In this document: piece after piece, positions 1-10,500 of the stretch
How the letters are laid out: each line of letters begins with the position of its first letter
Numbering within the stretch: position 1 is the first letter of the stretch
Assembly: GCF_001652725.1 (NCBI RefSeq)
Contig: NZ_LWHJ01000030.1
Location: forward strand, 186,001-250,000
Direction of reading: 5' to 3'
Origin: Pedobacter psychrophilus
GTDB taxonomy: Bacteria; Bacteroidota; Bacteroidia; Sphingobacteriales; Sphingobacteriaceae
Length of the DNA stretch: 64,000 bases
The notes under the pieces: model-generated
Databases searched by the model: none
What the model was told of the DNA's origin: nothing
What the model saw: only the letters and a program-made list of their open reading frames with translations
Position numbers and translations under genes: made by a program

Positions 1-2
1 TA

Positions 3-1610
3 ACTATCGTTGCAGATGAATTTGGTTACGAAATACAATTTGTTGGTGCAGAAGAAGAAGAAATAAATCTTGAAGAAGCAGATGCAGAAGGTTCATTAAT
101 ATCAAGATCTCCAATTGTTACCGTAATGGGTCACGTAGATCATGGTAAAACATCTTTACTTGATTTTATCCGTAAAGCAAACGTAATTTCTGGAGAAGCC
201 GGAGGTATTACACAGCATATTGGTGCTTACGAAGTAAAAGTTGATGAAGATAAAAGCATCACTTTCTTAGATACACCGGGTCACGAAGCCTTTACGGCGA
301 TGAGAGCCCGTGGTGCTAAAGTAACCGACGTTGCAATTATCGTAATTGCTGCGGATGATACCGTGATGCCACAAACTACAGAAGCAATTAACCACGCATT
401 GGCCGCTAATTTGCCAATGGTTTTTGCCTTCAACAAAATGGATAAGCCAGGAGCAAATCCTGATAAGATACGTGAGCAATTATCTGCAATGAATATTCTG
501 GTAGAAGAGTGGGGTGGTAAATACCAAACCCAGGAAATCTCTGCCAAATCTGGGATGAACATTGATAAATTGTTAGAAAAAGTATCCTTAGAAGCAGAAT
601 TATTAGAATTAAAAGCAAATCCAAATAAAAGAGCAGTAGGTACTGTAATTGAGGCTCAATTAGATAAAGGAAGAGGCTATGTGGCTACCGTATTGGTAGA
701 AGCAGGTACTTTAAGAATTGGTGATCCTATTCTTGCAGGTTCATATAGTGGTAGGGTAAAAGCACTTTACAATGAAAGAGGAGCAAGGGTAGACGAAGTT
801 GGTCCATCACAACCAGTACAAGTTTTAGGTTTTGCCGGAGCGCCACAAGCGGGTGATCGTTTTAACGGAGTAGAAAGCGAACCAGAAGCAAGGGATATTG
901 CAAACAAACGTTTACAGTTACAACGCGAACAAGGTTTACGTACTCAAAAACACATCACACTTGATGAAATTGGTCGTCGTCTAGCGATTGGTAACTTTAA
1001 AGAATTGAACATCATTATTAAAGGTGATGTGGATGGTTCTGTAGAAGCATTATCAGATTCATTACAAAAACTATCTACTGAGCAAATTCAGGTTAAGATT
1101 GTTCATAAAGCGGTTGGTCCGATCTCAGAATCTGATGTTTTATTAGCAACAGCTTCTGATGCAATTATTATTGGTTTCCAGGTGAGACCAAGTGCAGGAG
1201 CAAGGAAATTAGCAGAACAAGAAGAAATTGATGTAAGGTTATATTCTATCATTTACAAAGCTATCGATGAGATTAAAGCAGCGATGGAAGGTATGTTGGC
1301 TCCAGAATTTGAAGAGAAAATTGTTGCTAACGTTGAGATTAGAGAGACCTTCAAAATTACTAAAGTGGGTACCATTGCAGGTTGTATGGTGTTAGACGGA
1401 ACCATTCATAGAAACAGTAAAATCAGGATTATCCGTGAGGGAGTTGTGGTTTATACTGGAGAGCTGGAATCTTTAAAACGTTTCAAAGACGATGTGAAAG
1501 AAGTGGCGAGAGGTTATGAATGTGGTTTAAACATCAAAGGTTATAATGATATCCAGGTAAATGATATTGTTGAAGCTTACGAACAAGTAGAGATAAAAAG
1601 GAAGTTGTAA
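3..1610 (+). CDS. infB: Translation initiation factor IF-2, 3' part
   Basis: IF-2 is the GTPase that places initiator tRNA on the small ribosomal subunit and promotes subunit joining. The visible part has the P-loop GHVDHGKT at 126-149, DTPGHEAF (G3) and NKMD (G4), followed by the beta-barrel and C-terminal domains that bind fMet-tRNA, ending in VEIKRKL. The frame is open to the left edge: 41 in-frame codons before the P-loop encode an acidic stretch ending [10 protein letters not shown]. The N-terminal domains therefore lie outside the window, and the ATG at 126 is inside the G-domain rather than a start. A hairpin terminator follows directly. The identification is secure; only the 5' end is missing. 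Confidence 0.98.
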   Translation, partial: TIVADEFGYEIQFVGAEEEEINLEEADAEGSLISRSPIVTVMGHVDHGKTSLLDFIRKANVISGEAGGITQHIGAYEVKVDEDKSITFLDTPGHEAFTAMRARGAKVTDVAIIVIAADDTVMPQTTEAINHALAANLPMVFAFNKMDKPGANPDKIREQLSAMNILVEEWGGKYQTQEISAKSGMNIDKLLEKVSLEAELLELKANPNKRAVGTVIEAQLDKGRGYVATVLVEAGTLRIGDPILAGSYSGRVKALYNERGARVDEVGPSQPVQVLGFAGAPQAGDRFNGVESEPEARDIANKRLQLQREQGLRTQKHITLDEIGRRLAIGNFKELNIIIKGDVDGSVEALSDSLQKLSTEQIQVKIVHKAVGPISESDVLLATASDAIIIGFQVRPSAGARKLAEQEEIDVRLYSIIYKAIDEIKAAMEGMLAPEFEEKIVANVEIRETFKITKVGTIAGCMVLDGTIHRNSKIRIIREGVVVYTGELESLKRFKDDVKEVARGYECGLNIKGYNDIQVNDIVEAYEQVEIKRKL

Positions 1611-1630
1611 ATTTTTTTTAAAAATAAGTG

Positions 1631-1664
1631 AAGCCGTTCAATTTTAAATTGAGCGGCTTTTTTT
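1631..1664 (+). terminator. Intrinsic terminator after infB
   Basis: A 14-bp stem, AAGCCGTTCAATTT pairing with AAATTGAGCGGCTT (one G-T wobble), is followed by a T run. It lies about 20 bases after the infB stop codon. Confidence 0.85.
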
Positions 1665-1758
1665 GTTTGAGAAGTTTTTTGTAATTTATTATTATATTCA
1701 AAGATTAAAAATATCGAGAATTTTTTAAACTAACAATTAAAAATCATTTCTTATTACT

Positions 1759-3672
1759 ATGAGATTAAGTAGCGTTGAAATAAATAATTTTAAAAGTATT
1801 AGAGAAATTATAATTCCTTTCGACGCTTATGGTCAAGGAATCAATAGGAGTAACACAAATTTTTTGGTAGGTCTAAATGAAAGCGGGAAAAGCGCTATTA
1901 TTCATGCTATAAGTTTAATTGATAGCGGATTAGAAGATTTAGATTATGATGTTTATTGTTCGCTTGAAGCACAAGATGAAGATGAATATATAGACATCTA
2001 CGGACATTTTAAACTAGATGAACAACAATCATGGAAAAAATTAATTACAAAAAAATTTAGTCTAGATACTGATACTTGGGAAAAAATTGAAATTATAAGT
2101 TTTACGAAAAATGTCTATAAGAATAAAGATAGAGGTTATCAATTTAGTTACTCAATCAAAATCAATGCTCAAGAATTGTCTTTATATAATTATGTAATAA
2201 CAAAGAGTAACCCTGCAACAGCGGATGGAACAACTAAAGTCACTGAAACAATTGGAGTACTAAGTAAGGTGAATGATATTAAAGAAATTATTACTAGAGA
2301 TAACGCTTCAAGTTTTTTAAAGACAAATCAAAGATTATTATTACCATCAGAATTGGAGTCATGGATATTATTACAAGTGAAAGAAAATTTTATAAGCCAG
2401 CTTCCGAAAATTCAAAGTTGGAAAGCTAGTTCTGATTTTCTTATAAATGAACAGATTAATTTAAGTGAGTTTAAAGAAAATCCTTCAATATCGATTCCGC
2501 TTAAAAATATTTTTAACGTTTTTGGAAAAAAAACTGATTCTGATATAAAAGCAACTATAGAAAATGCTTTAAAAAATCAAGCTCGTAGAGATGAATTAGA
2601 AGAACGATTATCTGATTCAACAACAAAATTTATTAATAAAATTTGGAAAGAACATAAAATAAAAATTAGGATATCAATAAATTCAGAAACTTGCCAAGTT
2701 TTAGTAGAAGATAAAGACAAAAAATTTAACTACTACAACATGACCCAGCGTAGTGATGGCTTTAAGCAATTCATATCACTTATTCTTTCAATATCTGCTC
2801 AGAACGATTCAAATAATTTGCAAAATACTATCCTTTTAATAGATGAACCTGAAATACACTTACATCCTAGTGGAATAAAATACATGAGAGATGAAATTTT
2901 AAAAATCGGCAAAAATAACACAGTTTTAGTATCTACACACAGTCAATTTATGATTGATACTCTATCGCCTGAAAGAAATTTTATTGTAACGAAAAACAAA
3001 TCTAATACAGAAATTAATCAAGTGAGTAAAACAGCTAATATCATCGATGATAACGTTTTAACTGCAGCTTTTGGTTTAAATATTTTTAAAGAATTGATTC
3101 CTAATAACATAATTGTGGTTGAAGGAGGAGATGATAAGACTATAATCTCACATGCGTTTCATCAATTGTATACCGGATTTTTTTTCGCAATCAAAAGTGC
3201 AGGAGGGGCAAGTAAGATGCCTGGATTTGCTAGACTTCTCCAAAATGAAAATATTTCTTCATTTTTTATTTTTGATGCGGATAAAGAAGGAAGAGATAAT
3301 AAAGGCAATATTTTAGATTCACAAAAGGACTTTTATAGTTCAAAAAATGTATTCACTTTAAAAGACATCCTTAATTCTTTACCGAATGATTCTACTATTG
3401 AAGATTTATATCCATCTCAGTTTGTAAAAAGTTATTTTGAAGCTGAAATGAATCAAACTTTCATTATTGATGAAAATAATGCTGTCATTATACAATTGAA
3501 GCAGCAATGTGAAGCGTTAAAAAACAAGCAAAAGTTAGAATCTTTTAAAATAAAATTATCTAATAAGTTTTGTGAAGATTTTAACTCATCTAAGTCTATT
3601 CAAAAGTTAGAGCGTCTTAATAATTTAATGAAGTCTTTAAAAAATAAAATTGAGGAATATAAAATTTTATAA
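1759..3672 (+). CDS. OLD-like AAA ATPase with C-terminal TOPRIM domain
   Basis: This 637-residue protein starts like SMC/RecF-type ATPases (MRLSSVEINNFKSI) and has Walker A GLNESGKS at residues 38-45. The Walker B LLIDEPEIHLHP (about 357-370) is followed by STHSQFMID. A TOPRIM domain starts near residue 451 with IVVEGGDDKT and has the metal-binding FDADKEG near 505. This domain order is that of the OLD family of ATP-dependent nucleases, which includes phage-exclusion and Gabija GajA proteins. No helicase or other partner gene lies next to it: upstream is infB with its own terminator, downstream a VOC gene. Codons are very AT-rich. A role in defence or DNA repair is inferred from family only. 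Confidence 0.85.
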   Translation: MRLSSVEINNFKSIREIIIPFDAYGQGINRSNTNFLVGLNESGKSAIIHAISLIDSGLEDLDYDVYCSLEAQDEDEYIDIYGHFKLDEQQSWKKLITKKFSLDTDTWEKIEIISFTKNVYKNKDRGYQFSYSIKINAQELSLYNYVITKSNPATADGTTKVTETIGVLSKVNDIKEIITRDNASSFLKTNQRLLLPSELESWILLQVKENFISQLPKIQSWKASSDFLINEQINLSEFKENPSISIPLKNIFNVFGKKTDSDIKATIENALKNQARRDELEERLSDSTTKFINKIWKEHKIKIRISINSETCQVLVEDKDKKFNYYNMTQRSDGFKQFISLILSISAQNDSNNLQNTILLIDEPEIHLHPSGIKYMRDEILKIGKNNTVLVSTHSQFMIDTLSPERNFIVTKNKSNTEINQVSKTANIIDDNVLTAAFGLNIFKELIPNNIIVVEGGDDKTIISHAFHQLYTGFFFAIKSAGGASKMPGFARLLQNENISSFFIFDADKEGRDNKGNILDSQKDFYSSKNVFTLKDILNSLPNDSTIEDLYPSQFVKSYFEAEMNQTFIIDENNAVIIQLKQQCEALKNKQKLESFKIKLSNKFCEDFNSSKSIQKLERLNNLMKSLKNKIEEYKIL

Positions 3673-3757
3673 AAACGTATTGCCATTTCTCTACAATTTA
3701 GCAAACCGTTGATTATTAAATCAAAAAAATCCAAAACCAACAAAAAACCACATAAAT

Positions 3758-4240
3758 TTGAAGCAAATGAAAAGAGCCATATTGATAACCTTAACACTAG
3801 CAACCACTTTTTTTCTTGGTTTCGCTTTCAAATCAATTACAACAACTAAAAACAGCAATAAAATGAAAAAAGTAACAGGAATTGGGGGCGTTTTTTTTAA
3901 ATGCAAAGACCCAAAAAAAATGACTGAATGGTATCATAAACATCTTGGTTTAGAAACTAATCCTTACGGTGCAACTTTTGAATGGTATGAGGGCGCTGAC
4001 AGCACAAAAAAAGCCCAAACACAATGGACACCATTTGCTGAAGACACAAAATATTTTGAGCCATCCACTAAAGATTTTATGATAAACTATCGGGTTGAAA
4101 ACCTGGAAGAACTTGTTAAAGAATTACAAAAAGAGGGTGTAACAATTGTCGATAAAATGGAAACTTACGACTATGGTAAATTTATTCATATTTTAGATGA
4201 AGAAGGAAATAAGGTTCAATTGTGGGAAGCAATCGACTAG
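3758..4240 (+). CDS. VOC (glyoxalase/bleomycin-resistance fold) family protein with N-terminal signal or anchor
   Basis: The product is 160 residues. The core from residue 36 (MKKVTGIGGVFFKCKDP) has the paired beta-alpha-beta-beta-beta modules of the vicinal oxygen chelate fold, with WYHKHLGLETNPYGATFEW in the first half and GKFIHILDEEGNKVQLWE in the second; the final Glu-rich strand is the usual metal-binding position. Residues 4-27 form a hydrophobic stretch, so the protein is probably exported or membrane-anchored if translated from 3758. An in-frame ATG at 3863 would give a cytosolic form starting exactly at the VOC core. The substrate cannot be read from the sequence. The AraC regulator gene follows after about 50 bases. 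Confidence 0.8.
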   Translation: MKQMKRAILITLTLATTFFLGFAFKSITTTKNSNKMKKVTGIGGVFFKCKDPKKMTEWYHKHLGLETNPYGATFEWYEGADSTKKAQTQWTPFAEDTKYFEPSTKDFMINYRVENLEELVKELQKEGVTIVDKMETYDYGKFIHILDEEGNKVQLWEAID

Positions 4241-4291
4241 AAATTAACAGATTGAAATAGTTGTTTAGTTGACTAAAAGAAATCAATAGCG

Positions 4292-5116
4292 ATGATGCAA
4301 AATAACAACCTTGATTATATTAATTATCGAATAGCCATTCCCGAAGAATATAAAAAAGTATTTACCCACTTTTATTTTGCAAAAAACACCAGCAGTGAAA
4401 TCATCACTAAAAAGTTGATTCCATCTTATCAAACTATTTTAATCTTCAGCTTTGGAGAAAATCCATATTTTCAATCGAAACAAAACCCGTATTTAGAAGT
4501 AAATAAATACTTAATGTTGGGTCCAATAAAGCATATCATTGAATATTCTTTGCCGCCCAATGCAGAGATGCTATTGGTAAATTTTAAGGATGATGCCTTT
4601 TTTCGTTTCTTCGGAAATGCTACCATTGCAGAGCAAGTTCCCATGGTGCCTGATGAATTATTAAAGGAAGATTCCTTTATGATTTTATGGAATGAGCTGA
4701 ATAAAATCAATGATATACAAGAAAGGGTAAATCAGATTTTAAAGTTTAGTACACCTTATTTCGAAAACCAAAGTAAAATTGCCGAGCAAATCGTAAATTT
4801 TAGCAATCAAGCCTTAAATCCTATAAAATCTATTGCCAGTCAAAATAATCAAACCGAACGTAATACACAGCTAAACCATCAAAAGCATTTTGGTTATTCT
4901 GCTAAAGAATATAATCGTTACCTCAGGTTTATAAAAGCAATAGCGCTCATAGATAACGTTGCTTATACAAATGCTAAAATAGATTGGTTTGTAATTATTG
5001 CCGAATGCGGATATTACGACCAAAGCCAACTCATCAATGATTTTAAACACTTTATAGATCTTAGCCCAACTAAATACCATAAGTTTCAACAAGATATTTG
5101 CAATCCTAAATCCTGA
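4292..5116 (+). CDS. AraC-family transcriptional regulator
   Basis: A 274-residue protein. The C-terminal third (from about residue 205, YSAKEYNRYLRFIKA) matches an AraC-type double helix-turn-helix, with the second helix pair visible as DWFVIIAECGYYDQSQLINDFKHFIDLSPTKYH cut into its usual parts: the GYYDQSQ turn and the SPTKY signature near the end. The N-terminal half is an uncharacterised ligand-binding region rich in aromatic residues. It lies just before, and on the same strand as, an NAD-dependent epimerase that has its own promoter, so the regulator may control that gene; this is inference from position. The gene starts with two adjacent Met codons. Confidence 0.85.
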   Translation: MMQNNNLDYINYRIAIPEEYKKVFTHFYFAKNTSSEIITKKLIPSYQTILIFSFGENPYFQSKQNPYLEVNKYLMLGPIKHIIEYSLPPNAEMLLVNFKDDAFFRFFGNATIAEQVPMVPDELLKEDSFMILWNELNKINDIQERVNQILKFSTPYFENQSKIAEQIVNFSNQALNPIKSIASQNNQTERNTQLNHQKHFGYSAKEYNRYLRFIKAIALIDNVAYTNAKIDWFVIIAECGYYDQSQLINDFKHFIDLSPTKYHKFQQDICNPKS

Positions 5117-5153
5117 TTTCGTTTTCTTACAATTTCAGTTCACATTGGTACCA

Positions 5154-5161
5154 TACCTTTG
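5154..5161 (+). promoter_or_regulatory. -7 box upstream of the epimerase gene
   Basis: TACCTTTG fits the Bacteroidota -7 consensus TAnnTTTG, about 45 bases before the ATG at 5207. No clear -33 TTG is seen at the expected spacing, which is common for activated promoters; AraC control is possible. Confidence 0.5.
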
Positions 5162-5206
5162 AATCATCAATCAATCTTAATTATTTAACAATTAAAATAT
5201 AGAATC

Positions 5207-6163
5207 ATGAAACAAACAATTTTAGGTGCAGGTGGAGCAATTGGTGTTGAACTTGCAAAAGCATTAGCTGAATATACAACAGACATTAAATTGGTGAGTA
5301 GAAATCCCAAAAAGGTAAATGAAACAGATACTTTATTTCCTGCCGACCTTACCAAAAAAGAGGAAGTGTTTGAAGCCGTAAAGGGTTCCGCTATCACTTA
5401 TGTAGCCATAGGATTTCCTTACAAAACAAGTACATGGAAAGAACAATGGACACCATTTATTCAAAACGTAGTGGATGCCTGTCTAAAATATAATTCTAAG
5501 TTGGTTTTTTTCGACAATGTTTATGCAATTGGTGGTAACAACGTAAATCATATTACAGAAAGCTCTCCAATTAGTCCAACAAGTAAAAAAGGTAAAATTA
5601 GGGCTGCGGTAGACCAGATTATTTTGGAAAATATGGAGAAAAATAATTTGCAGGCAATTATTGCCAGGTCACCAGATTTTTTTGGAGGTACTGCCACACA
5701 ATCAAGTATGATTATGAACCTTGCTTATGACAATCTTGTAAAAGACAAAAAAGCACAATGGTTTTGTAATGCTAAATTATGTCACAGTATGGGTTATGTT
5801 CCTGATCTTGCAAAAGGAACAGCAATGCTAGGAAATAAAGCAGATGCCTACAATCAAATCTGGAATTTACCAACAGACCCACAGCGAATAACAGGTGAAG
5901 AATGGATTAACCTTTTTGTAAAAGAATTAGGTAAAGAAAATAAATTTACGGTATTGCCTAATTGGTTAGTAAAAGGAATTGGAATGTTTGTTCCTATCAT
6001 GAAAGAATTGGCGGAGATGAATTATCAATATGATAGAGATTATTTCTTTGATAGTGCTAAGTTTAACAAATACTTCAATTACACTCCCACAACTCATGCT
6101 GTTGCCGTAAAACAAGCTGTTAAACAAATAAATGATCATCAGGATAAAACAACCATTAGCTAG
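5207..6163 (+). CDS. NAD(P)-dependent epimerase/dehydratase family protein (extended SDR-like)
   Basis: A 318-residue Rossmann-fold protein. The N-terminus has the dinucleotide-binding loop GAGGAIG (residues 7-13) after one beta strand. Further features are VSRNPKK, an acidic residue in PADLTKKEEV, YVAIGFPY and FFDNVYAIGG, resembling atypical SDRs in which the Tyr-x3-Lys site is altered; the usual YxxxK is not obvious. The later part contains ARSPDFFGG, as in epimerase-like proteins. The substrate is unknown. It follows the AraC gene and ends about 75 bases before the DUF4157 gene. Confidence 0.82.
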   Translation: MKQTILGAGGAIGVELAKALAEYTTDIKLVSRNPKKVNETDTLFPADLTKKEEVFEAVKGSAITYVAIGFPYKTSTWKEQWTPFIQNVVDACLKYNSKLVFFDNVYAIGGNNVNHITESSPISPTSKKGKIRAAVDQIILENMEKNNLQAIIARSPDFFGGTATQSSMIMNLAYDNLVKDKKAQWFCNAKLCHSMGYVPDLAKGTAMLGNKADAYNQIWNLPTDPQRITGEEWINLFVKELGKENKFTVLPNWLVKGIGMFVPIMKELAEMNYQYDRDYFFDSAKFNKYFNYTPTTHAVAVKQAVKQINDHQDKTTIS

Positions 6164-6239
6164 CAATAGAGTCAAAAAATTGCGGGAGTTCTGAAAGTAT
6201 AACCGCAAATTTTTAAACTTTCTTAAACATTATTAATAA

Positions 6240-6629
6240 ATGAATAAAAAACAAAAAAATACAATCCCATCATCTCCAATTCAAAAACAAGAAAATACTA
6301 CAGGATTGCCGGATCAATTAAAAGAAGGAGTCGAAAATCTTTCTGGTTATTCTTTGGATGATGTAAAAGTGCATTATAATGCTAATCAACCAGCTCAATT
6401 GCAGGCTTATGTGTATGCCCAAGGAAGTGATATCAATTTGGAGGCTAACCAGGAAAAACATTTACCTCATGAAGCGTGGCATGTTGTTCAGCAAAAGCAG
6501 GGAAGGGTAAAATCTACAATGCAAATGAGAGGAGAATTAATTGTAAATGATGATGAAGGTTTAGAAAAAGAAGCGGATGTAATGGGAAATAAGGCATTAA
6601 GATTTCGGCAAAAAGGAAGAAATATTTAA
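6240..6629 (+). CDS. Small orphan DUF4157-domain protein with HExxH-like motif
   Basis: The 129 residues consist almost wholly of a DUF4157 domain: LPDQLKEGVENLSGYSLDDV, then VHYNANQPAQLQAYVYAQG and PHEAWHVVQQ, with the zinc-peptidase-like HEAWH at residues 77-81 and NDDEGLEKEADVMG at the end. DUF4157 usually forms the N-terminal part of much longer proteins, often near extracellular contractile injection system loci or fused to toxin domains. Here the frame stops soon after the domain and no eCIS gene is nearby, so this is either a stand-alone version or the remnant of a larger effector. There is no signal peptide. Confidence 0.8.
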   Translation: MNKKQKNTIPSSPIQKQENTTGLPDQLKEGVENLSGYSLDDVKVHYNANQPAQLQAYVYAQGSDINLEANQEKHLPHEAWHVVQQKQGRVKSTMQMRGELIVNDDEGLEKEADVMGNKALRFRQKGRNI

Positions 6630-6734
6630 TCAGAAATATTTAAAAATAGCTTTTGAAATAAGGTCAAATGATCATTCTTTTTAAACTACTTTAAAGCCGA
6701 AATATCCAAAAATCAATTCCATCAGATTTAATTC

Positions 6735-6742
6735 TATCTTTG
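6735..6742 (+). promoter_or_regulatory. -7 box upstream of the CDP-alcohol phosphatidyltransferase gene
   Basis: TATCTTTG followed by CGCCC matches TAnnTTTG, placed about 48 bases before the ATG at 6790. Confidence 0.55.
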
Positions 6743-6789
6743 CGCCCTTTCATTGGTATATTCCAAAATAATTATTTCTATGATATTGA

Positions 6790-7554
6790 ATGTCAAAGCT
6801 TCCAAAAGAGCATAAATTTATTGATTTTTCAGATTACGGTAGGCCCATTGCAAGGCTAATTGCCAACTCCCTAAAGAACACAAATTTTACTGCCATCCAT
6901 GTTACCATCGGTTTTATTATATCGGGTTTAATTGCCATATTTTGTATCATTACCGGTTATTATTGGTTAGCTGCATTCTTTCTAATCTTTAAATCTATTT
7001 TAGATGCTGCAGATGGCGAATTGGCTCGTTTAAAACAAAAACCTTCATATACCGGTCGTTACCTAGATTCTGTTGCCGATATTATTTTAAATGCGATGTT
7101 CTTTATTTCCATTTGGTTTATCAGTAACAATACCATTTGGATATGCCTATTGGCATTTTTAGGATTGCAATTACAAGGCACACTTTACAATTATTATTAT
7201 GTTATTCTAAGAAATAAAGTGGACGGCGACACCACAAGTAGGGTTTTTGAATATAATACTCCAATTGCTTTAAAGGGCGAAGCACAAAAGCATGTAAATG
7301 TTCTTTTTGGATTGTATAAATTACTTTATGGCGCTTTTGATAAAACCATTTATACTTTAGATAGCAATGCAGATTTAGGTAAGATATTACCCAATTGGTT
7401 AATGACAGGTATTTCTACTTTTGGTTTAGGTTTCCAATTATTGATTATCGCATTGATGCTTGTGCTGGGTTTAAAAGCATTTATTTTACCTTTCTTTTTA
7501 ACTTACACCTTAATGGTTTTTGTTTTTATTGGGATAAGAAAGCTTTTTTATTAG
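6790..7554 (+). CDS. CDP-alcohol phosphatidyltransferase family membrane protein
   Basis: This enzyme class transfers a phosphoalcohol between a CDP-activated donor and a lipid or polyol acceptor in the inner membrane. The 254-residue protein has the full family motif: DAADGELARLKQ, then GRYLDSVAD 8 residues on, giving the D-x2-D-G-x2-A-R-x8-G-x3-D-x3-D metal-binding pattern (about residues 76-100). Around it are about six hydrophobic helices. The substrate (glycerol-3-phosphate, inositol or another alcohol) cannot be assigned. Stop codons of this gene and of tamB converge across about 35 bases. Confidence 0.9.
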   Translation: MSKLPKEHKFIDFSDYGRPIARLIANSLKNTNFTAIHVTIGFIISGLIAIFCIITGYYWLAAFFLIFKSILDAADGELARLKQKPSYTGRYLDSVADIILNAMFFISIWFISNNTIWICLLAFLGLQLQGTLYNYYYVILRNKVDGDTTSRVFEYNTPIALKGEAQKHVNVLFGLYKLLYGAFDKTIYTLDSNADLGKILPNWLMTGISTFGLGFQLLIIALMLVLGLKAFILPFFLTYTLMVFVFIGIRKLFY

Positions 7555-7589
7555 CGTTTATCGGCAAATCAAATATTAACAATAAATAT

Positions 7590-10500
7590 TTACTGATCTT
7601 CCTCTTTCTTAGGATTAATGATAGGAGATTTCATGGTTTTGGTTCTCTCTTCCGTATCATCTTGTTTAGCAGATTCGTCTCTTTTTCTTCCAAACGTTTT
7701 GCTGATAAACTCTTTAAAAGTATCGTACTCTTGCACATAAACTAAACCTGTTCCTGCTATATTAATATCGCCGTTAAGGTTAAAAAAATCTCTATTAGAT
7801 GGACGTTGGAAAACTTTAGCTACAAAACTTCCATCTTTTCTAATATCATAGGTTGCCTGGGCATCTATGGTTACATCTTTTAAGGAAGTGCTAAAAAGAT
7901 TATTATTAAAATAGCTGTCGTCAGTTGTATTGCTGATGAAACTTCCAGAAAACTTTACCCTATTATTAAATATGCTGTATCCAAAACCCAGTTCACTTAA
8001 AGAGCGAAGGTTAAAATCTAGATTTTTTAGCCCTAAAGACTGAGAAACAATACTGTTTAACTTGCTAAGACCTAGCTCTAAACCAGAACCAATTAATGTT
8101 TGATTATCAATACCGATACCTGCGCTAGAATTACCATTAAAACTATTACGCACTACTAAATTTATTACTTGTTGGGCTTCATTGTCTTTATCATCTAAAT
8201 ATCCCTGTAACTCAGTTTTATAGCCAGAGTTGTTAGGGAATTCTAAACCAAAAGTAATGGTAGGGTTTAAGAGCGAACCTTTCAAGATCATTTCTGCCTC
8301 TGCTAAAACCCTTGTATTTCTACTTTCATCAGGTAATGTTCTTCCTGCTGCAGCGTAAAGTGGAGCAATTGCAGCCCTGGTAGAGTAGACAGCATTTAAA
8401 TTAATTTCCGCATCAGAAGGATTGCCTGTCCATCTTATCGTTCCTCCTTTACTAATGTCAAAGGTTTTATTGATGATATTATTTGCGGTAAAATCAAACT
8501 GACCCTGGTTAATGATGTAATCGCCCTTCATCTCAAAATCGCCAAGACTGGTAATTTTTAAATTTAATTGCGCATTACCAACTCCAGAAAGATTTCCAAC
8601 TTCTGTTAAAATATTTGCTTTAGACCCTTCATCAACGGTTAAATCAAACTCCATGGTTAAGCCTTTAAAATAGTTCTCTTGAACTTTATTGTTAAGTGAA
8701 GAATCTTTAGCTACGTAAATCACAAAATCATTAGAGCTAACTGTAGATGCACCATTTAATGGGATTGTAAACTCTGTTCCTTCTTCAGTTTTGGCTTTGA
8801 TATTAATCCTCATGGCATCAGTAGGGCCCATAAAACTAAATTTACCAGTACCATAAGCTATACCGTAATAAATAGGATTTTCTTTAGCCGAAGTATTAAG
8901 CGCCATAAAATTATTAGCTTCTATGTCAATACGGATATCCGGATTACTAGGATTTGTCATATCAACTGTGCCATTTGCAGTCGCTTTATTTCCTCTAATA
9001 TCTACCAAATCAAGGTTTTCAACTTTAATGATGCTATTATCTACAGTAACTTTATCATTAATGGTATAAGCGGTGTTTAAATAATTTACGGTTAAACCGG
9101 AGTTGATAAGGGTTAAACTTCCATTAATTTGAGGATTACTAAATTTGCCCGTAACCTTTAAATCTGAAGAAACCTGACCTTTTAATCGAGACACCAAATT
9201 TTTTACGAAAGGCTCTACTATAACTAATTCGGTTTTGTCTAAAATTAAATCGAGGTTTAAATTATTTGTTTCACTTTTAATATCAACATCTCCTTTAATA
9301 TCCATGGTTTTACTAGCATCTTTAAATATGGTAGCGTCAACATCAATTTTATTGTTTTTGTTATCGTAAACAGTAGCTAATTTTAAATCTCCAATAGCCG
9401 TATTGTTATATTTTAAAGAATCTACAGTAATATCAGATTTAATATTTGGAGTGCCTAAAATAGCAGATAGATGCGCATCGCCATTCATAATCCCACTTAA
9501 ATTAACACCAAACCCTTTTGTTAGCTGACTTAAAGAAGCCATTTTTAAATCTTTGATAACTACTTCCAGGTCATCATCTGGGTTTTTAGAAATTGCCCCG
9601 TTAACAGCAAGTAATTGTTTATCGCTGCTGAGTTCAAAATTGTCAATGATAGTCCTGTTGTCCTCAAATTTTATCCTCACTTTATCCTGTATTTTCCAAA
9701 CCTGATTATCGATAATTACATCAGAAGGGAGCAAACTTAATTTAGCCAAAGTGTCTGTTCCAAACTCTACCAATCCGTATAAATCGAGTTGGTTAACCGC
9801 ATCTTTATCAGCTAATTTTAAGTTGAAACTTAAACTGTCGTCTCTTAAAGTATTTTGGATAATTACGTTTTGCACATATATGCCACCTTTAGAAACCTCA
9901 ATTTTATCCATAGAAATAATGGCTTCTAAAGATTTGCTATTGGTGTTTTGATCTAAGATGATGTTATTAAAGGTAGTGCCATTATAAGTTAACGTTTTTA
10001 TAAAACCGTTTAAGCTAACAGAATCTTTGGCAGAATTAAAACGGCCATTAAAAGCACCTCTTTCGGGGATTTTTAACTCAGGAATAAATAAGCTAGAGAT
10101 ATAATCAAAGTTTTTCAAATCAACCTTAAACTCAAAATTCTGATTATTTGCGGCTACAATTTTTCCTCGGTAAGAAGGGATATATTTTTTTAGGATTTTT
10201 TTAAACGATGATGGTAAAGTGCTTAAATCATACTCGCCTTTTATACTTGCATCACCAACATCAGAAGTTAAGGCCAAAACCCTGTCTGTTCCAATTCCTT
10301 TTGCCATTAAATAAACAGAATCTATCACAACAGATTTTTCTGTATTGGTAAACCTAATATCATTTATAGTAAAATCACCTTGAATATTTTCCAGGCTATT
10401 TCCACTAAAATCTGTGTTTATTTTTGCCTCTACCTGTATGGTATCTTTGGTGAAGTTTAGGATATGGAGATTTGCTTTTTGGATATCAGCCTTAAAATTA

